From Paracoccus methylovorus (GTDB lineage Bacteria > Pseudomonadota > Alphaproteobacteria > Rhodobacterales > Rhodobacteraceae), in contig NZ_CP070368.1 in the NCBI RefSeq assembly GCF_016919705.1, positions 682,001 through 746,000 on the forward strand: a stretch of 64,000 bases of DNA. The letters run 5' to 3'. Positions 46,431 through 61,476 of the stretch are shown in pieces. The stretch's first letter is position 1. Every line of letters starts with the position of its first letter. Made by a program: the position numbers and the translations under genes. The notes under the pieces are model-generated. The model had not been told where the DNA came from. It saw only the letters and a list, made by a program, of their open reading frames with translations, and searched no databases.

Positions 46431-48467
46431 ATGAACCCCGAACTGACCCATTGGACCGGCCCGCTGGGGCTGCCGCGTTTCGACCTGATCCGCGACGAGG
46501 ATTTCCCGCCCGCTTTCGATGCCTGCCTGCAACTGGCCGGACAAGCGGTCGAGGCGATTGCCGCCAACCCCGCTCCGCCCAGCTTCGACAATACCGTCGC
46601 GGCGCTGGAAAGCGCCGAGGAGCCGCTGAACCGGCTTTGCGCGATCTTCTACACCCTGACCGGGGTCGATTCGAACCCCGCGCGCGAAGACCAGCAACGT
46701 CAGATCGCCCCGCGTCTGGCCGCGCATGGCAGTAAGGTCAGTATGGACCCGCGGCTTTTCGACCGGGTCGAGGCGGTGATGCAGGATGCCGATGACCTTG
46801 CGCCCGAGGATCGGCGGCTGACCGAACTGACCCTGCGTGGTTTGCGCCGGGCGGGGGCGGGCCTGACTGGTGCGTCGCGTGAACGTATGGCCGAAATCCG
46901 CGAGCGGCTGGCGGTGCTTTCGAACGACTTCGCCCAGAACGTGCTGACCGACGAGCGCGACTTTACCATGGCCGTGTCGGACGACCAGCTTGCGGGCCTG
47001 CCCGAATGGCTGATCCGCGCCATGCGGGCGGCCGCGCGGGAACGCGGGCTTACCGGGCAGATCGTGACGCTCAACCGCTCATTGATCGTGCCATTTCTGG
47101 AATATGCAGCCGATCGCGGGCTGCGCGAGGCGGCATGGCGCGCCTGGACCGCCCGTGGCTCGGGGCAGGGTGCCGGCGGCGCTGCGACCGACAACCGCCA
47201 GGTCGCCGCCGAGATCCTGAGCCTGCGGCACGAACGCGCCCGGTTGCTGGGTTACGAGGATTTCGCCAGCTACAAGCTGGAGCCCGAGATGGCCAGAACC
47301 GCCGCGAATGTCGAGGCGCTGCTGACCGAGGTCTGGGCCGCTGCGAAGACCCGCGCCGATGCGGATGCCGCGCGTCTGGCCGAAATGCTGCATGAGGATG
47401 GCGTGAACGGCGCGCTGGAGCCTTGGGACTGGCGCTTTTACGCGGGGCGTCGACGCAAGGCCGAACACGATCTGGACGAGGCCGAGGTCAAGCCTTACCT
47501 GACGCTTGAGGCCATGCTGGGTGCGGTCTTCGATACCGCGCAGCGGCTGTTCGGTATCGAGATGCGCGAATTTGTGGCACCGCTGTGGTCGCCCGATGCC
47601 CGTGCATGGGAAGTGACGCGAAACGACCAGCCTCTGGCGGTGTTTGTCGGCGATTATTTCGCCCGGCCCAGCAAGCGGTCGGGGGCGTGGTGTTCGTCCT
47701 TGCAGCAGCAGCACAAGATCGGGCAGGGGCAGCGGCCCATTGTTACCAATGTCTGCAATTTCACCCCGCCCGAGGCCGAGGGCGCGCCCGCCTATCTGTC
47801 GTGGGACGATGCGCATACGCTGTTCCACGAATTCGGTCATGCGCTGCATCATATCCTGTCGGATGTCAGTTGGCCCTCGATGTCGGGCACCTCGGTCGCA
47901 CGGGATTTCGTTGAACTGCCAAGTCAGCTTTTCGAACATTGGCTGGAACAGCCGCAGGTGCTGGACCGCCATGCGCGCCATGCCGAAACCGGCGCGCCGT
48001 TGCCGGCCGGCCTGCGCGATCGCATCCTTGCGGCGGGCAATGCCGATCAGGGTTTCGCGACTACCGAATATCTGGAAAGCGCGCTGGTCGACCTGGCCTT
48101 TCACCGCGGGGCCCCGCCCGCCGATCCGATGGCGCGACAAGCCGAGGTTCTGGCTGGTTTGGGCGCACCTGCGGCCATTCCGATGCGCCATGCCACGCCG
48201 CATTTCGCGCATGTCTTTTCCGGCGACGGCTATTCCTCGGGTTATTACAGCTATATGTGGTCCGAGGTGATGGATGCCGACGCGTTCGAGGCCTTCGTGG
48301 AAAAAGGCGATGCCTTCGACCCGCAAACCGCGCGGCGGCTGGAGGAGTGGATTCTGTCCAAGGGCGATTCCCGTCCTGCCGATGAGCTTTGGCTGCAATT
48401 CAGGGGACGCAAGCCCGGAGTGCAGGCGCTGCTGAAAGGCCGTGGCCTTGTGACTGCCACCGACTGA
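46431..48467 (+). CDS. M3-family zinc oligopeptidase
   Basis: A 678-residue thimet-like peptidase of the Dcp/PrlC size class. The zinc site is H466-E467-F-G-H470 in TLFHEFGHALHH, with the third ligand Glu in SWPSMSGTSVARDFVELPSQ. No signal peptide is seen, so it acts in the cytoplasm on short peptides. AAAAGGAGG precedes the ATG. It is dipeptidyl carboxypeptidase or oligopeptidase A; I cannot separate these. Confidence 0.9.
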   Translation: MNPELTHWTGPLGLPRFDLIRDEDFPPAFDACLQLAGQAVEAIAANPAPPSFDNTVAALESAEEPLNRLCAIFYTLTGVDSNPAREDQQRQIAPRLAAHGSKVSMDPRLFDRVEAVMQDADDLAPEDRRLTELTLRGLRRAGAGLTGASRERMAEIRERLAVLSNDFAQNVLTDERDFTMAVSDDQLAGLPEWLIRAMRAAARERGLTGQIVTLNRSLIVPFLEYAADRGLREAAWRAWTARGSGQGAGGAATDNRQVAAEILSLRHERARLLGYEDFASYKLEPEMARTAANVEALLTEVWAAAKTRADADAARLAEMLHEDGVNGALEPWDWRFYAGRRRKAEHDLDEAEVKPYLTLEAMLGAVFDTAQRLFGIEMREFVAPLWSPDARAWEVTRNDQPLAVFVGDYFARPSKRSGAWCSSLQQQHKIGQGQRPIVTNVCNFTPPEAEGAPAYLSWDDAHTLFHEFGHALHHILSDVSWPSMSGTSVARDFVELPSQLFEHWLEQPQVLDRHARHAETGAPLPAGLRDRILAAGNADQGFATTEYLESALVDLAFHRGAPPADPMARQAEVLAGLGAPAAIPMRHATPHFAHVFSGDGYSSGYYSYMWSEVMDADAFEAFVEKGDAFDPQTARRLEEWILSKGDSRPADELWLQFRGRKPGVQALLKGRGLVTATD

Positions 48468-48577
48468 TACCCGTCGCGAATGTCAGGCCGGGGACAGCAT
48501 TCGCCCTGTCCTTGGCGCGTCCGGTCGCCGATGTTGACCGGACGGGTATTTCTGGGCTTGGCTGGCTTTCCGGGGCC

Positions 48578-49180
48578 TTAGTCGCGCGTCTCGTCGGGAT
48601 CGACGCCCCAGATCGTCGTCTTGGGCACCCAGCCCTTCTCTCCACCGCCCGAGACCCGGCACCAGTCGACGGTGCATTCATGCAGCCGCACGATGGCGCC
48701 CGCCTCGGCCCGGGCCACCACGTTTGCGCGCGGTTCGGGGCGGGACAGCAGGTCCAGCATGTCCTTGGTCACGATGGCGGTGCGAACGCCCGACAGCAGT
48801 GAGTAATGCACCCAGCCGCCGGCGCCGTCCTGATCCTCGACCCGGCGCCAATGGCCGAACTCGGCCACGACGCGCAGGGGCATGCCGGCATGGCGGAACA
48901 CCCAGTCTATGCGATGCGACAGGCTTGGCCCCCGGCGGGCATTGCCCTCGCCGCCCTTCAGGCTGACAAAGCGCGGCAGCGGCAGGTTGGTCACGGTCCC
49001 CCGGTTCGGATCGCCCTTGCCGTCCTGATGGCGGCTGATTGTCGCATCCGCGGACAACCCGGGAATCTGCCGGGCATCCAGATTCTCACCCGGATTGGTG
49101 GCTTGCGCCAGCGCTGCCATTCCGAAACACGTCGCCGTCGCCAGTATCGCGGCGCCCAGCCAGACCTGTCCTTGCTTCAT
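48578..49180 (-). CDS. exported SH3-domain protein
   Basis: A 200-residue protein with a signal peptide (MKQGQVWLGAAILATATCFG, cleavage near LAQA). Two bacterial SH3-like units follow: FVSLKGGEGNARRGPSLSHR to WVHYSLLSG, and LLSRPEPRANVVARAEAG to GWVPKTTIWG. This resembles a peptidoglycan-associated protein conserved in alphaproteobacteria. The ATG at 49180 is chosen for the signal peptide. It is divergent from the next gene. Confidence 0.8.
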   Translation of the reverse strand: MKQGQVWLGAAILATATCFGMAALAQATNPGENLDARQIPGLSADATISRHQDGKGDPNRGTVTNLPLPRFVSLKGGEGNARRGPSLSHRIDWVFRHAGMPLRVVAEFGHWRRVEDQDGAGGWVHYSLLSGVRTAIVTKDMLDLLSRPEPRANVVARAEAGAIVRLHECTVDWCRVSGGGEKGWVPKTTIWGVDPDETRD

Positions 49181-49271
49181 CTGCCCGTCCTGCTTGTTGG
49201 GGGTCTTGTGCCTGCCCCGCATCGCGGGCACTTTGCCAAAAGCCGCCCGGCTTTGGAAGAGAGGAGCGACC

Positions 49272-50282
49272 ATGCCCGCCGTTCATGCGACCGATCCCAC
49301 CCGTTCGCGCCTTAAAGTTACCGTGAGCAGGCGTCTGCCCGAGGCGGTCGAGACCCGGATGTCCGAACTTTTCGACGTTGCCCTGAACGCCGACGACCAC
49401 AAGATGAGTCGCGACGAACTGGTGGCCGCCATGCGCATCTCGGATGTGCTGGTGCCGACGATCACCGACCATATCGACGCCGCCATGCTGGCTCAGGCCG
49501 GAGACAAGCTGAAACTGATCGCCAATTACGGCGCCGGGGTCGATCATATCGACGCCCATTCCGCGCGTCAGCGCGGCATTCTGGTCAGCAATACGCCGGG
49601 CGTGGTGACCGACGACACGGCAGACGTGGTCATGGCCCTGATCCTAGGCGTGACCCGCCGCATCCCCGAGGGCATGGCCGAAATGCAGGCCGGCCGTTGG
49701 CAGGGGTGGTCGCCCACGGCGCATCTGGGCGGCCGGCTGGGCGGTCGCCGTCTTGGCATCCTTGGCATGGGCCGTATCGGTCAGGCGGTGGCGCGGCGCG
49801 CCAATGTCTTTGGCATGCAGGTGCATTATCACAACCGCCGCCGGCTTCGCCCGGAAATCGAGGCCGAGTTGCAGGCGACCTATTGGGAAAGCCTGGATCA
49901 GATGCTGGCGCGTATGGATATCGTGTCGGTGAATGCGCCGCATACGCCCTCGACTTTTCACCTGCTGAGCGCGCGGCGGCTGAAGCTGCTGAAACCCAGC
50001 GCCGTGGTCATCAACACCTCGCGCGGCGAGGTGATCGACGAAAACGCCCTGACGCGGATGCTGCGCGCGGGCGAGATCGCGGGGGCAGGCTTGGACGTTT
50101 TTGAACATGGGCATGAGATCAACCCCCGGCTGCGAGAGCTGGCCAATGTGGTGCTGCTGCCGCATATGGGCTCGGCCACGATCGAGGGGCGGGTCGAGAT
50201 GGGCGAGAAAGTCATCATAAATATCAAGACTTTCGCGGATGGTCATCGCCCGCCTGATCTGGTGGTGCCCTCGATGCTGTGA
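49272..50282 (+). CDS. D-2-hydroxyacid dehydrogenase (glyoxylate reductase-like)
   Basis: A 336-residue NAD(P)-dependent enzyme. NAD motif LGILGMGRIGQAVARR near 155-170, NYGAGVDHIDA near 80, catalytic Arg in NTSRGEVIDENAL, Glu in AGLDVFEHGHEI and His in LLPHMGSATIEGR. Closest in feel to glyoxylate/hydroxypyruvate reductases, though the substrate cannot be fixed. AGAGGAGCGACC precedes the ATG at 49272. Confidence 0.88.
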   Translation: MPAVHATDPTRSRLKVTVSRRLPEAVETRMSELFDVALNADDHKMSRDELVAAMRISDVLVPTITDHIDAAMLAQAGDKLKLIANYGAGVDHIDAHSARQRGILVSNTPGVVTDDTADVVMALILGVTRRIPEGMAEMQAGRWQGWSPTAHLGGRLGGRRLGILGMGRIGQAVARRANVFGMQVHYHNRRRLRPEIEAELQATYWESLDQMLARMDIVSVNAPHTPSTFHLLSARRLKLLKPSAVVINTSRGEVIDENALTRMLRAGEIAGAGLDVFEHGHEINPRLRELANVVLLPHMGSATIEGRVEMGEKVIINIKTFADGHRPPDLVVPSML

Positions 50283-50453
50283 CTGCCACGCCCGGTGTTC
50301 CGGGGCGTTTGCATCTGATGCCCTGCAAATGCCGCCCAAGTGTCGCCGTGTCGTTTTTTGCCAAGAACATGTCGCGGGAAATATCTGCACCGCTCCCGTT
50401 TCGGGCTCTAATCGCCATAATCAGCTAGAGCGCGAAACAGGGAGTCGCTTGCC

Positions 50454-52946
50454 ATGAAAACCCATGTGAAGGCCCTTGTGGTCGGAGGCGGTGCCGTGGG
50501 CTGCGGCATCGCGTTGCATCTGGCCCGTGCGGGGTGGGAGACGATGCTGGTCGAGCGGGACGAACTGACCGCCGGATCGACCTGGCATGCGGCGGGTCTG
50601 CTGCCCCTGTTCAACATGGGCTATGCAACCACTCATATCCACGACTATTCGGTCAAGCTTTATGCCGGTCTTGAGGCCGAGACGGGGCTGAACGCCGGCT
50701 TTACCCGCTGCGGCAACCTGCGCATGGCGCAGACGCAGGCGCGGATGGACGAATACATGCTTTATTCCGCCACTGCAGAAACAGTGGGCATCGAACATGA
50801 ATTCCTGACACCTGCCCAGATCAAGGAACGCTGGCCGCTGCTGCGCACCGAGGATCTGCAAGGCGCGCTGTTCCATCCGACTGATGGCTATATCAACCCC
50901 GCCGATGTGACGCAGGCCATGGCGCGGGCGGCGCGCATGGCGGGCGCGACCATCGAACGCAGGATCCAGGTCAACGGCTATGAATGGACCGGCGAGGAAT
51001 GGATCGTCACCTGCGAGAAGATGATCGAAAAGGGCGGCAATCTGGTTCCCTCGGGCGAGCCGTTTCAGATCCGGGCCGAACATGTCGTGACCGCGACCGG
51101 CAACCATGCGCAGCGCACAGCCCGCCTTCTGGGCATCAAGATCCCGGCGATTCCCGTCGAGCACCAGTATATCGTGACCGAGCCCGATCCGGACCTTGCC
51201 GCCTGGCGCGCCGCCGGTAATCCCGAACACCCGGTCCTGCGCGATGCGGATGCCAAATGGTATGTGCGCGAGGAACGCGGCGGCTGGATCCTTGGTCCAT
51301 ATGAACGCAACGCTCCGGCGCGTTTCCTGTACGATGTGCCCGAAAGCTTCCGCGCCGATCTTTTCGCGTTGGATCTGGAACGGATCGAGCAGGAATACAT
51401 GTCGATGATCCACCGGATTCCCAGCTCGGAAACTGTGGGTCTCAAGGACGATTTCAACGGCCCGATCTGCTACACGCCTGACGGCAACCCGCTGGTCGGC
51501 CCGGCACCCGGCCTGCGCAACATGTGGCTGGCCGAAGGCTTCAGCTTTGGTATCACCGCTGCGGGGGGCACGGGCCATTATCTGGCGCAGATGATGACCG
51601 AGGGCGAGGCCGAGATCGACATGGCCAGCCTTGACCCGCGCCGCTTCGGGCAGTGGATGACGACCGAATACGCGGCCCGGAAAAATGAAGAGGCCTATGA
51701 GCATGTCTTTGTCCTGCACCACCCCGATGAAGAACGCGAGGCCTGCCGCCCGCTGCGCACCACCCCGGCCTATGACCGCCAAAAGGCGGCGGGCGCGCAA
51801 TTCGGGCAGGTGAACGGCTGGGAACGGCCGAACTATTACACGCCTGCCGGTTTCGACGACCATGCCGCGCGCAGTTTCCGCCGGGGCAGTTGGTGGCAAT
51901 ATGCCAAGGCCGAGGCCGAGGCGATTCGCAACGCCGCCGGTCTGATCGACGCCTCGGCCTTTGCCAAGCACCGCGTATCGGGCGAGGGGGCGACGGCGTT
52001 CCTTGACTGGTTCACCACCAACAAGCTGCCGAAAGTCGGTCGCATCAACCTGACCTATGCGCTGACCGAGACCGGCACGACGCGGACCGAATACACCATC
52101 GTCCGTCTGGCCGAGGATGACTACTACCTGATCTCGGCCGGCGCATGGGCGGATTACGACGGCGACCACCTGCGCAAGATGGCCGAGGAGATGGAGGGTG
52201 AATTCGGTCAGGTGATCGTGCAGGACATCACCACGCAATGGGGCGTCTTTGCCATTGCCGGCCCGAACAGCCGTGCGATCCTCAACGAACTGGTGCGCGA
52301 TGCCGATCCCGCCTCGGTGCTGGGCAACAAGCGTTTCCCATGGCTGTCGATGCGCAATATCGAGCTGGGCATGTGCCCGGTCCGCGCCATCCGCGTCGCC
52401 TATACCGGCGAATTGGGGTGGGAGTTGCATCACCCCATCGAATTCGGCCGCTATCTTTGGGATCAACTGGTCGCTGCGGGTGAAAAACACGGCATGAAGT
52501 TGGTTGGTGCGCGGGCGCAGAACTGGTTGCGGCAGGAAAAAAGCTATCGCGCCTTCGGCACCGAACTGGGCCGCGATGCGACGCCGCTAGAGGCCGGGCT
52601 GGACCGATTTGTCGATCTGGACAAGGCGTTCAATGGCAAGCAGGCGATGCTGGACAAGGGTATTCGCAGCAAATGCGTCACCCTGCTGATCGACGGGCCG
52701 TCCGATGCCGATCCCTGGGGGCGCGAGGCGCTATATACCGCCGATGGCACCAAGGTCGGACGTCTGACCTCGGGCGGCTGGTCGGCGGCCTTTGGCAAAT
52801 CCATCGGCATGGGCTATGTGCGCCCCGATCTGACCGAACCGGGAACCCGGCTCAAGGTTCGGATGCAACGCGAGTTGTGGGATGCGGTGGTGACCGAAGA
52901 CAGCCCCTATGACCCCCAAAACAAGGTGATCCGTATCGACGGTTAA
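50454..52946 (+). CDS. dimethylglycine/sarcosine dehydrogenase-like flavoprotein with GcvT domain
   Basis: An 830-residue protein. The N-terminal FAD domain has VVGGGAVGCGIALHLARAG and GSTWHAAGLLPLF, the latter with the His that carries covalent FAD in this family. The C-terminal half is a GcvT-like folate domain, with YTGELGWELHHPIEFG and the final AFGKSIGMGYVRPDL. Family members demethylate dimethylglycine or sarcosine and pass the carbon to tetrahydrofolate. It is a single gene with a terminator 12 bases after the stop. It links to one-carbon supply for metH and thyX. Confidence 0.88.
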   Translation: MKTHVKALVVGGGAVGCGIALHLARAGWETMLVERDELTAGSTWHAAGLLPLFNMGYATTHIHDYSVKLYAGLEAETGLNAGFTRCGNLRMAQTQARMDEYMLYSATAETVGIEHEFLTPAQIKERWPLLRTEDLQGALFHPTDGYINPADVTQAMARAARMAGATIERRIQVNGYEWTGEEWIVTCEKMIEKGGNLVPSGEPFQIRAEHVVTATGNHAQRTARLLGIKIPAIPVEHQYIVTEPDPDLAAWRAAGNPEHPVLRDADAKWYVREERGGWILGPYERNAPARFLYDVPESFRADLFALDLERIEQEYMSMIHRIPSSETVGLKDDFNGPICYTPDGNPLVGPAPGLRNMWLAEGFSFGITAAGGTGHYLAQMMTEGEAEIDMASLDPRRFGQWMTTEYAARKNEEAYEHVFVLHHPDEEREACRPLRTTPAYDRQKAAGAQFGQVNGWERPNYYTPAGFDDHAARSFRRGSWWQYAKAEAEAIRNAAGLIDASAFAKHRVSGEGATAFLDWFTTNKLPKVGRINLTYALTETGTTRTEYTIVRLAEDDYYLISAGAWADYDGDHLRKMAEEMEGEFGQVIVQDITTQWGVFAIAGPNSRAILNELVRDADPASVLGNKRFPWLSMRNIELGMCPVRAIRVAYTGELGWELHHPIEFGRYLWDQLVAAGEKHGMKLVGARAQNWLRQEKSYRAFGTELGRDATPLEAGLDRFVDLDKAFNGKQAMLDKGIRSKCVTLLIDGPSDADPWGREALYTADGTKVGRLTSGGWSAAFGKSIGMGYVRPDLTEPGTRLKVRMQRELWDAVVTEDSPYDPQNKVIRIDG

Positions 52947-52957
52947 GCCGCTGAAAG

Positions 52958-52982
52958 AAGGCCCCGGGGCGCGGGGCCTTTT
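52958..52982. terminator. bidirectional terminator
   Basis: AAGGCCCC at 52958-52965 pairs with GGGGCCTT at 52973-52980. Flanking GAAAG and TTCC extend it, and there are T-runs on both strands. It separates the converging flavoprotein and GNAT genes. Confidence 0.8.
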
Positions 52983-52985
52983 CCT

Positions 52986-53516
52986 TCATGCAGTGCCAAA
53001 TTGGTGCCGCATTATCCCATAGCGATAAAACGGCTCGTCCTGCCGTAAACAGTTGATGAGACGCATTCCAACCTTGGCTGCCACGCGGATCGAGGCGAGG
53101 TTGTCGGGGTGGATGTCTGCAAACACCTGATGGACGCCCGAAAGGCGAAATGCGTGTTCCAGAACGGCTAGGGTCGCCTCGGTCGCATATCCTTTGCCCC
53201 ATGCTGATCGGTTCAGTCGCCAGCCTGTCTCGAGTGCTGACTTTTGGGAGCCGTCAGCGGTCAGGAAGACCCAGCCGAGAAAACGATTGCCACCATCCTT
53301 GGGAAACAGCGACCAGTATCCCAGTCCCTCGCCCCAATTTGTCTGCATCCGTTCGCGAAGAAAGGCTTTATGTGCCTGCGGGTCTGTCCAAGGTCCGGGG
53401 ATATATCTGGTGACCTCGGCATCGCAATCCATCGCCAGACAGGCGTCGAAATCGGCCAAAGAGCGCGGCCGCAGCTCAAGACGCTGCGTGGTGAACTGCG
53501 GCATGTTCCGGTCCAT
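52986..53516 (-). CDS. GNAT-family N-acetyltransferase
   Basis: A 176-residue RimJ/RimL-type acetyltransferase: FTTQRLELRPRSLADFDACL, GWRLNRSAWGKGYATEATLA with the acetyl-CoA loop, and IHPDNLASIRVAAKVGM. The substrate is unknown. Either the ATG at 53516 or that at 53504 could be the start. Confidence 0.9.
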   Translation of the reverse strand: MDRNMPQFTTQRLELRPRSLADFDACLAMDCDAEVTRYIPGPWTDPQAHKAFLRERMQTNWGEGLGYWSLFPKDGGNRFLGWVFLTADGSQKSALETGWRLNRSAWGKGYATEATLAVLEHAFRLSGVHQVFADIHPDNLASIRVAAKVGMRLINCLRQDEPFYRYGIMRHQFGTA

Positions 53517-53602
53517 CGGAAAAAGACTCCGAAGACAGGAGCGTATTGCCGCGAGAATCGCAACCGGCGCGATGCATTCCTGCGGGGGTTTTCACCCAGT
53601 CG

Positions 53603-54097
53603 CTACCGACGCGCCGCCGCAAGCCGCCGATCCAGATCGTCGTGCAAGGCCTGGCGTTCCTCGGGCGCAAGGAATGCGCCCAGTTCGACCTCGCGCTTGC
53701 CGTCGGTCAGAACCAGATAATCCTTGACCGGGCCGTTCTGGCGCAGGGTGGCGCGCACCCAATAGGGGTTGGTCTGCCAGACCCGATCCGGCTGTCCGGG
53801 ATCGCTGCGGATCAGGGTCAGGCGGTTCTGGTCAAGCCACATTACCTCATGCGCTGTGCCATAGCTGCGCTGAATGGCATGCCACAGCGCCCAGACCACC
53901 AGTGCGGCAAAGGGTAAAAGCCCCCAAAGCGCCGTCGAGCCGACCACTGCCAGCAGGGGTAACGCCAGTCCCGCTGTGGTCAGTCCGATCACCCAGACAA
54001 AGCCCTTACGGGACAATGAGCGGTGCGGCCAGATCTCAAGCCGAAAGCAAACGGCCCCGGAATCATCCGGGGCCGCGTCATGCCAAGTATAAGGCAT
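53603..54097 (-). CDS. DUF2244 membrane protein downstream of ctaD
   Basis: A 164-residue protein of the DUF2244 family. Two membrane segments (GFVWVIGLTTAGLALPLLAV and ALWGLLPFAALVVWALW) are followed by a cytoplasmic-type domain with YWVRATLRQNGPVKDYLVL and ELGAFLAPEER. The family often lies near cytochrome oxidase genes, here 19 bases after ctaD, so a link to oxidase assembly or respiration is plausible but unproven. Confidence 0.82.
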   Translation of the reverse strand: MPYTWHDAAPDDSGAVCFRLEIWPHRSLSRKGFVWVIGLTTAGLALPLLAVVGSTALWGLLPFAALVVWALWHAIQRSYGTAHEVMWLDQNRLTLIRSDPGQPDRVWQTNPYWVRATLRQNGPVKDYLVLTDGKREVELGAFLAPEERQALHDDLDRRLAAARR

Positions 54098-54116
54098 CGC
54101 TGCTCAATGCGCGGGA

Positions 54117-55850
<1,734 letters not shown>

Positions 55851-55965
55851 CTAGCCCACAATCCTACCCCTCGCAATGCGAAGAAGGGACTAATAGTCGC
55901 GCCCCTGAGTGCTTTTGTCGCACGCAGGGGCGGGGTTATCCAGAATCATGATTGCCGTGTGGCGA

Positions 55966-56427
55966 TCAGTTCGATTCGCCTTCGGCTGCGGCTTCACCGC
56001 CCGCGTCGGGCGAGTTCTGGGCCAGGAATGCCACTACGTCGGCCTGGTTCTTGCCCATCTTGAAAGTCATCTTGGTCTTGGCTGCCGAATCGTCGGTGTG
56101 CTTGATCAGCCAAGGCTTGGGATCGGTGACGTATTCGATCAACTCGGCCTCATCCCAGACCATGTCGGGGTTCTTTTCGGCGACCTCAAGAATGCCGTCG
56201 CCATATTTGAAGCCGTCTTCCGAGGCGATCTTGCGGCCGACGACCCCGTAGAGGTTCGGCCCGGTCTTGCCACCCTTGACGATGTCGGTGCCATCCGGCG
56301 CCTGGATCATGTGGCAAGCCTTGCACTTGTTGAACTCTTTCTCGCCTTTGGCCGCGTCGCCATCTTGAGCCGCAGCGGGCAGGGCGAGGGTGATGGCGGC
56401 GAGAGTGGCATAGATGCTGATCTTCAT
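55966..56427 (-). CDS. cycA: cytochrome c550
   Basis: A 153-residue protein. A signal peptide of about 20 residues is followed by a mature class I cytochrome starting QDGDAAKGEKEF. The heme site is CKACH, and the distal Met is in KTKMTFKMGKN. It differs from P. denitrificans c550 in only a few positions by memory, with the same acidic C-terminal tail. It is a periplasmic electron donor to aa3 oxidase and denitrification enzymes. AGAGGAAACGCG precedes the ATG at 56427. ctaD follows in the same direction. Confidence 0.96.
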   Translation of the reverse strand: MKISIYATLAAITLALPAAAQDGDAAKGEKEFNKCKACHMIQAPDGTDIVKGGKTGPNLYGVVGRKIASEDGFKYGDGILEVAEKNPDMVWDEAELIEYVTDPKPWLIKHTDDSAAKTKMTFKMGKNQADVVAFLAQNSPDAGGEAAAEGESN

Positions 56428-56572
56428 CGCGTTTCCTCTTGGGTATCGCACATTGTCTTGGGAAACGAACCTCTCCGCCTCCCGTTTGACAGGGCTATCA
56501 TGCACCAAGCCGTCGGGACACAGGAAAAAGGTCGCAGGCCGGTACAGAGGAGAATATGTCGCAGGAACGAAA

Positions 56573-57229
56573 TCAGCCGGCGAGAGGCGGAAAGTTCCGG
56601 GCAAAACTGCGATGCAGCGCCAGATCCAGATCGTTCATTCCAACCGGCAGGCCCATATCGACAAGGCTGGTGACGCCATGTCCGGAAATGCCGCAGGGCA
56701 CAATGCCCGCGTAATGTTCCAGATCCGGCTCCACGTTGATGGAGATGCCGTGGAAGCTGACCCATTTGCGCAGTTTGATGCCGATGGCGGCGATCTTGTC
56801 CTCGCGCATGGATCCGTCGGGCAGCCGGGCCTTGTCGGGACGGGCGATCCAGACGCCGACGCGGCCTTCGCGGATCTCGCCTTTCAGGTTGAACTCGGCC
56901 AAGGCGTCGATGACCCAGCCCTCCAGCGCCTTGACAAAGGTGCGCACGTCGCGGCCGCGCCGGTTCAGATCCAGCATGACATAGACCACGCGCTGCCCCG
57001 GTCCGTGGTAAGTATACTGACCGCCGCGCCCGGCTGCATGCACCGGAAAGCGCGCGTGTAGCAGATCGGTGGGCTTGGCCGAGGTGCCGGCGGTATAAAG
57101 CGGCGCATGTTCGACCAGCCAGACCAGTTCCTCTGCCTCGCCGGCCGCAATGGCGGCTGCGCGCGCCTCCATGAAGGTGATCGCCTGCTGATAGTCGGTC
57201 AGGCCGGGGGCGGAAATCCATTCGGTCAT
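56573..57229 (-). CDS. lipB: octanoyl-ACP:protein octanoyltransferase
   Basis: A 218-residue Lip[21 protein letters not shown], the [20 protein letters not shown] block, catalytic Lys in [18 protein letters not shown] and Cys in [14 protein letters not shown]. It moves the octanoyl group from ACP to lipoyl domains. The ATG at 57229 was chosen for the AGAGAAG upstream; the ATG at 57247 would add six unconserved residues. It is divergent from metH. Confidence 0.95.
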   Translation of the reverse strand: MTEWISAPGLTDYQQAITFMEARAAAIAAGEAEELVWLVEHAPLYTAGTSAKPTDLLHARFPVHAAGRGGQYTYHGPGQRVVYVMLDLNRRGRDVRTFVKALEGWVIDALAEFNLKGEIREGRVGVWIARPDKARLPDGSMREDKIAAIGIKLRKWVSFHGISINVEPDLEHYAGIVPCGISGHGVTSLVDMGLPVGMNDLDLALHRSFARNFPPLAG

Positions 57230-57334
57230 ACGCTTCTCTTGCATCAAGCGGCGCGACCGGGCAAGGGGCGGTGCTTAACATGAATATGCTGCATGATTAT
57301 CGTGCGGATGTTGAATTTCACTAAATGCCCGACT

Positions 57335-57348
57335 GCCTGTATACAGGC
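57335..57348. promoter_or_regulatory. 14-bp perfect palindrome before metH
   Basis: GCCTGTATACAGGC reads the same on both strands, 25 bases before the metH start and about 105 bases before lipB. It contains TGTATACA, a common core of operators for dimeric regulators. It is likely a repressor or activator site for metH. The regulator is unknown. Confidence 0.5.
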
Positions 57349-57373
57349 GGTCTCATAACGCCCGGATTCTGTC

Positions 57374-61129
<3,756 letters not shown>

Positions 61130-61205
61130 AAAGAAACGCGCAGCGGGTGCAAAAATGCCCTTTTCATCCGCTGCGCAAGCGTCTAGAAGCCGGCTTGCTA
61201 CGGAT

Positions 61206-61292
61206 GCGGTCGTGGCGGAATTGGTAGACGCGCAGCGTTGAGGTCGCTGTTCCTTAACCGGAGTGGAAGTTCGAGTCTTCTCGACCGCACCA
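61206..61292 (+). tRNA. tRNA-Leu (anticodon GAG)
   Basis: An 87-base type II tRNA with a long variable arm and encoded CCA. The acceptor stem GCGGTCG pairs with CGACCGC. The anticodon loop TTGAGGT gives anticodon GAG, reading CUC/CUU. It lies between metH and metY; no integration scar is seen. Confidence 0.95.
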
Positions 61293-61430
61293 TTTATCCC
61301 CAAAATTCAAAGGCGAATGGCGCTGCCCCCCTTGCCGGGGTGCCCGGCGATCGGGTTGGCATGCGCGGTTTTCCTCCGTCGGGCGACGGCGTTTCCCTTG
61401 TCGCGCCCGTGGGATTCCTATGGCATTTCC

Positions 61431-61462
61431 GGTTCGCTTGCGCCTAGTCTTCGCACCGAACC
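61431..61462 (+). promoter_or_regulatory. hairpin just upstream of the metY ribosome site
   Basis: GGTTCG at 61431-61436 pairs with CGAACC at 61457-61462, with an inner GCG/CGC pairing, ending right before AAGGGAG. It could affect translation of metY. It does not match a SAM riboswitch that I know. Confidence 0.3.
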
Positions 61463-61476
61463 AAGGGAGAGTTTCC

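Noticed and set aside
57230..57373. Cobalamin or SAM riboswitch before metH
   Set aside because: The leader is short and lacks the conserved B12-box and SAM-II/SAM-SAH features that I know; only a DNA palindrome stands out.
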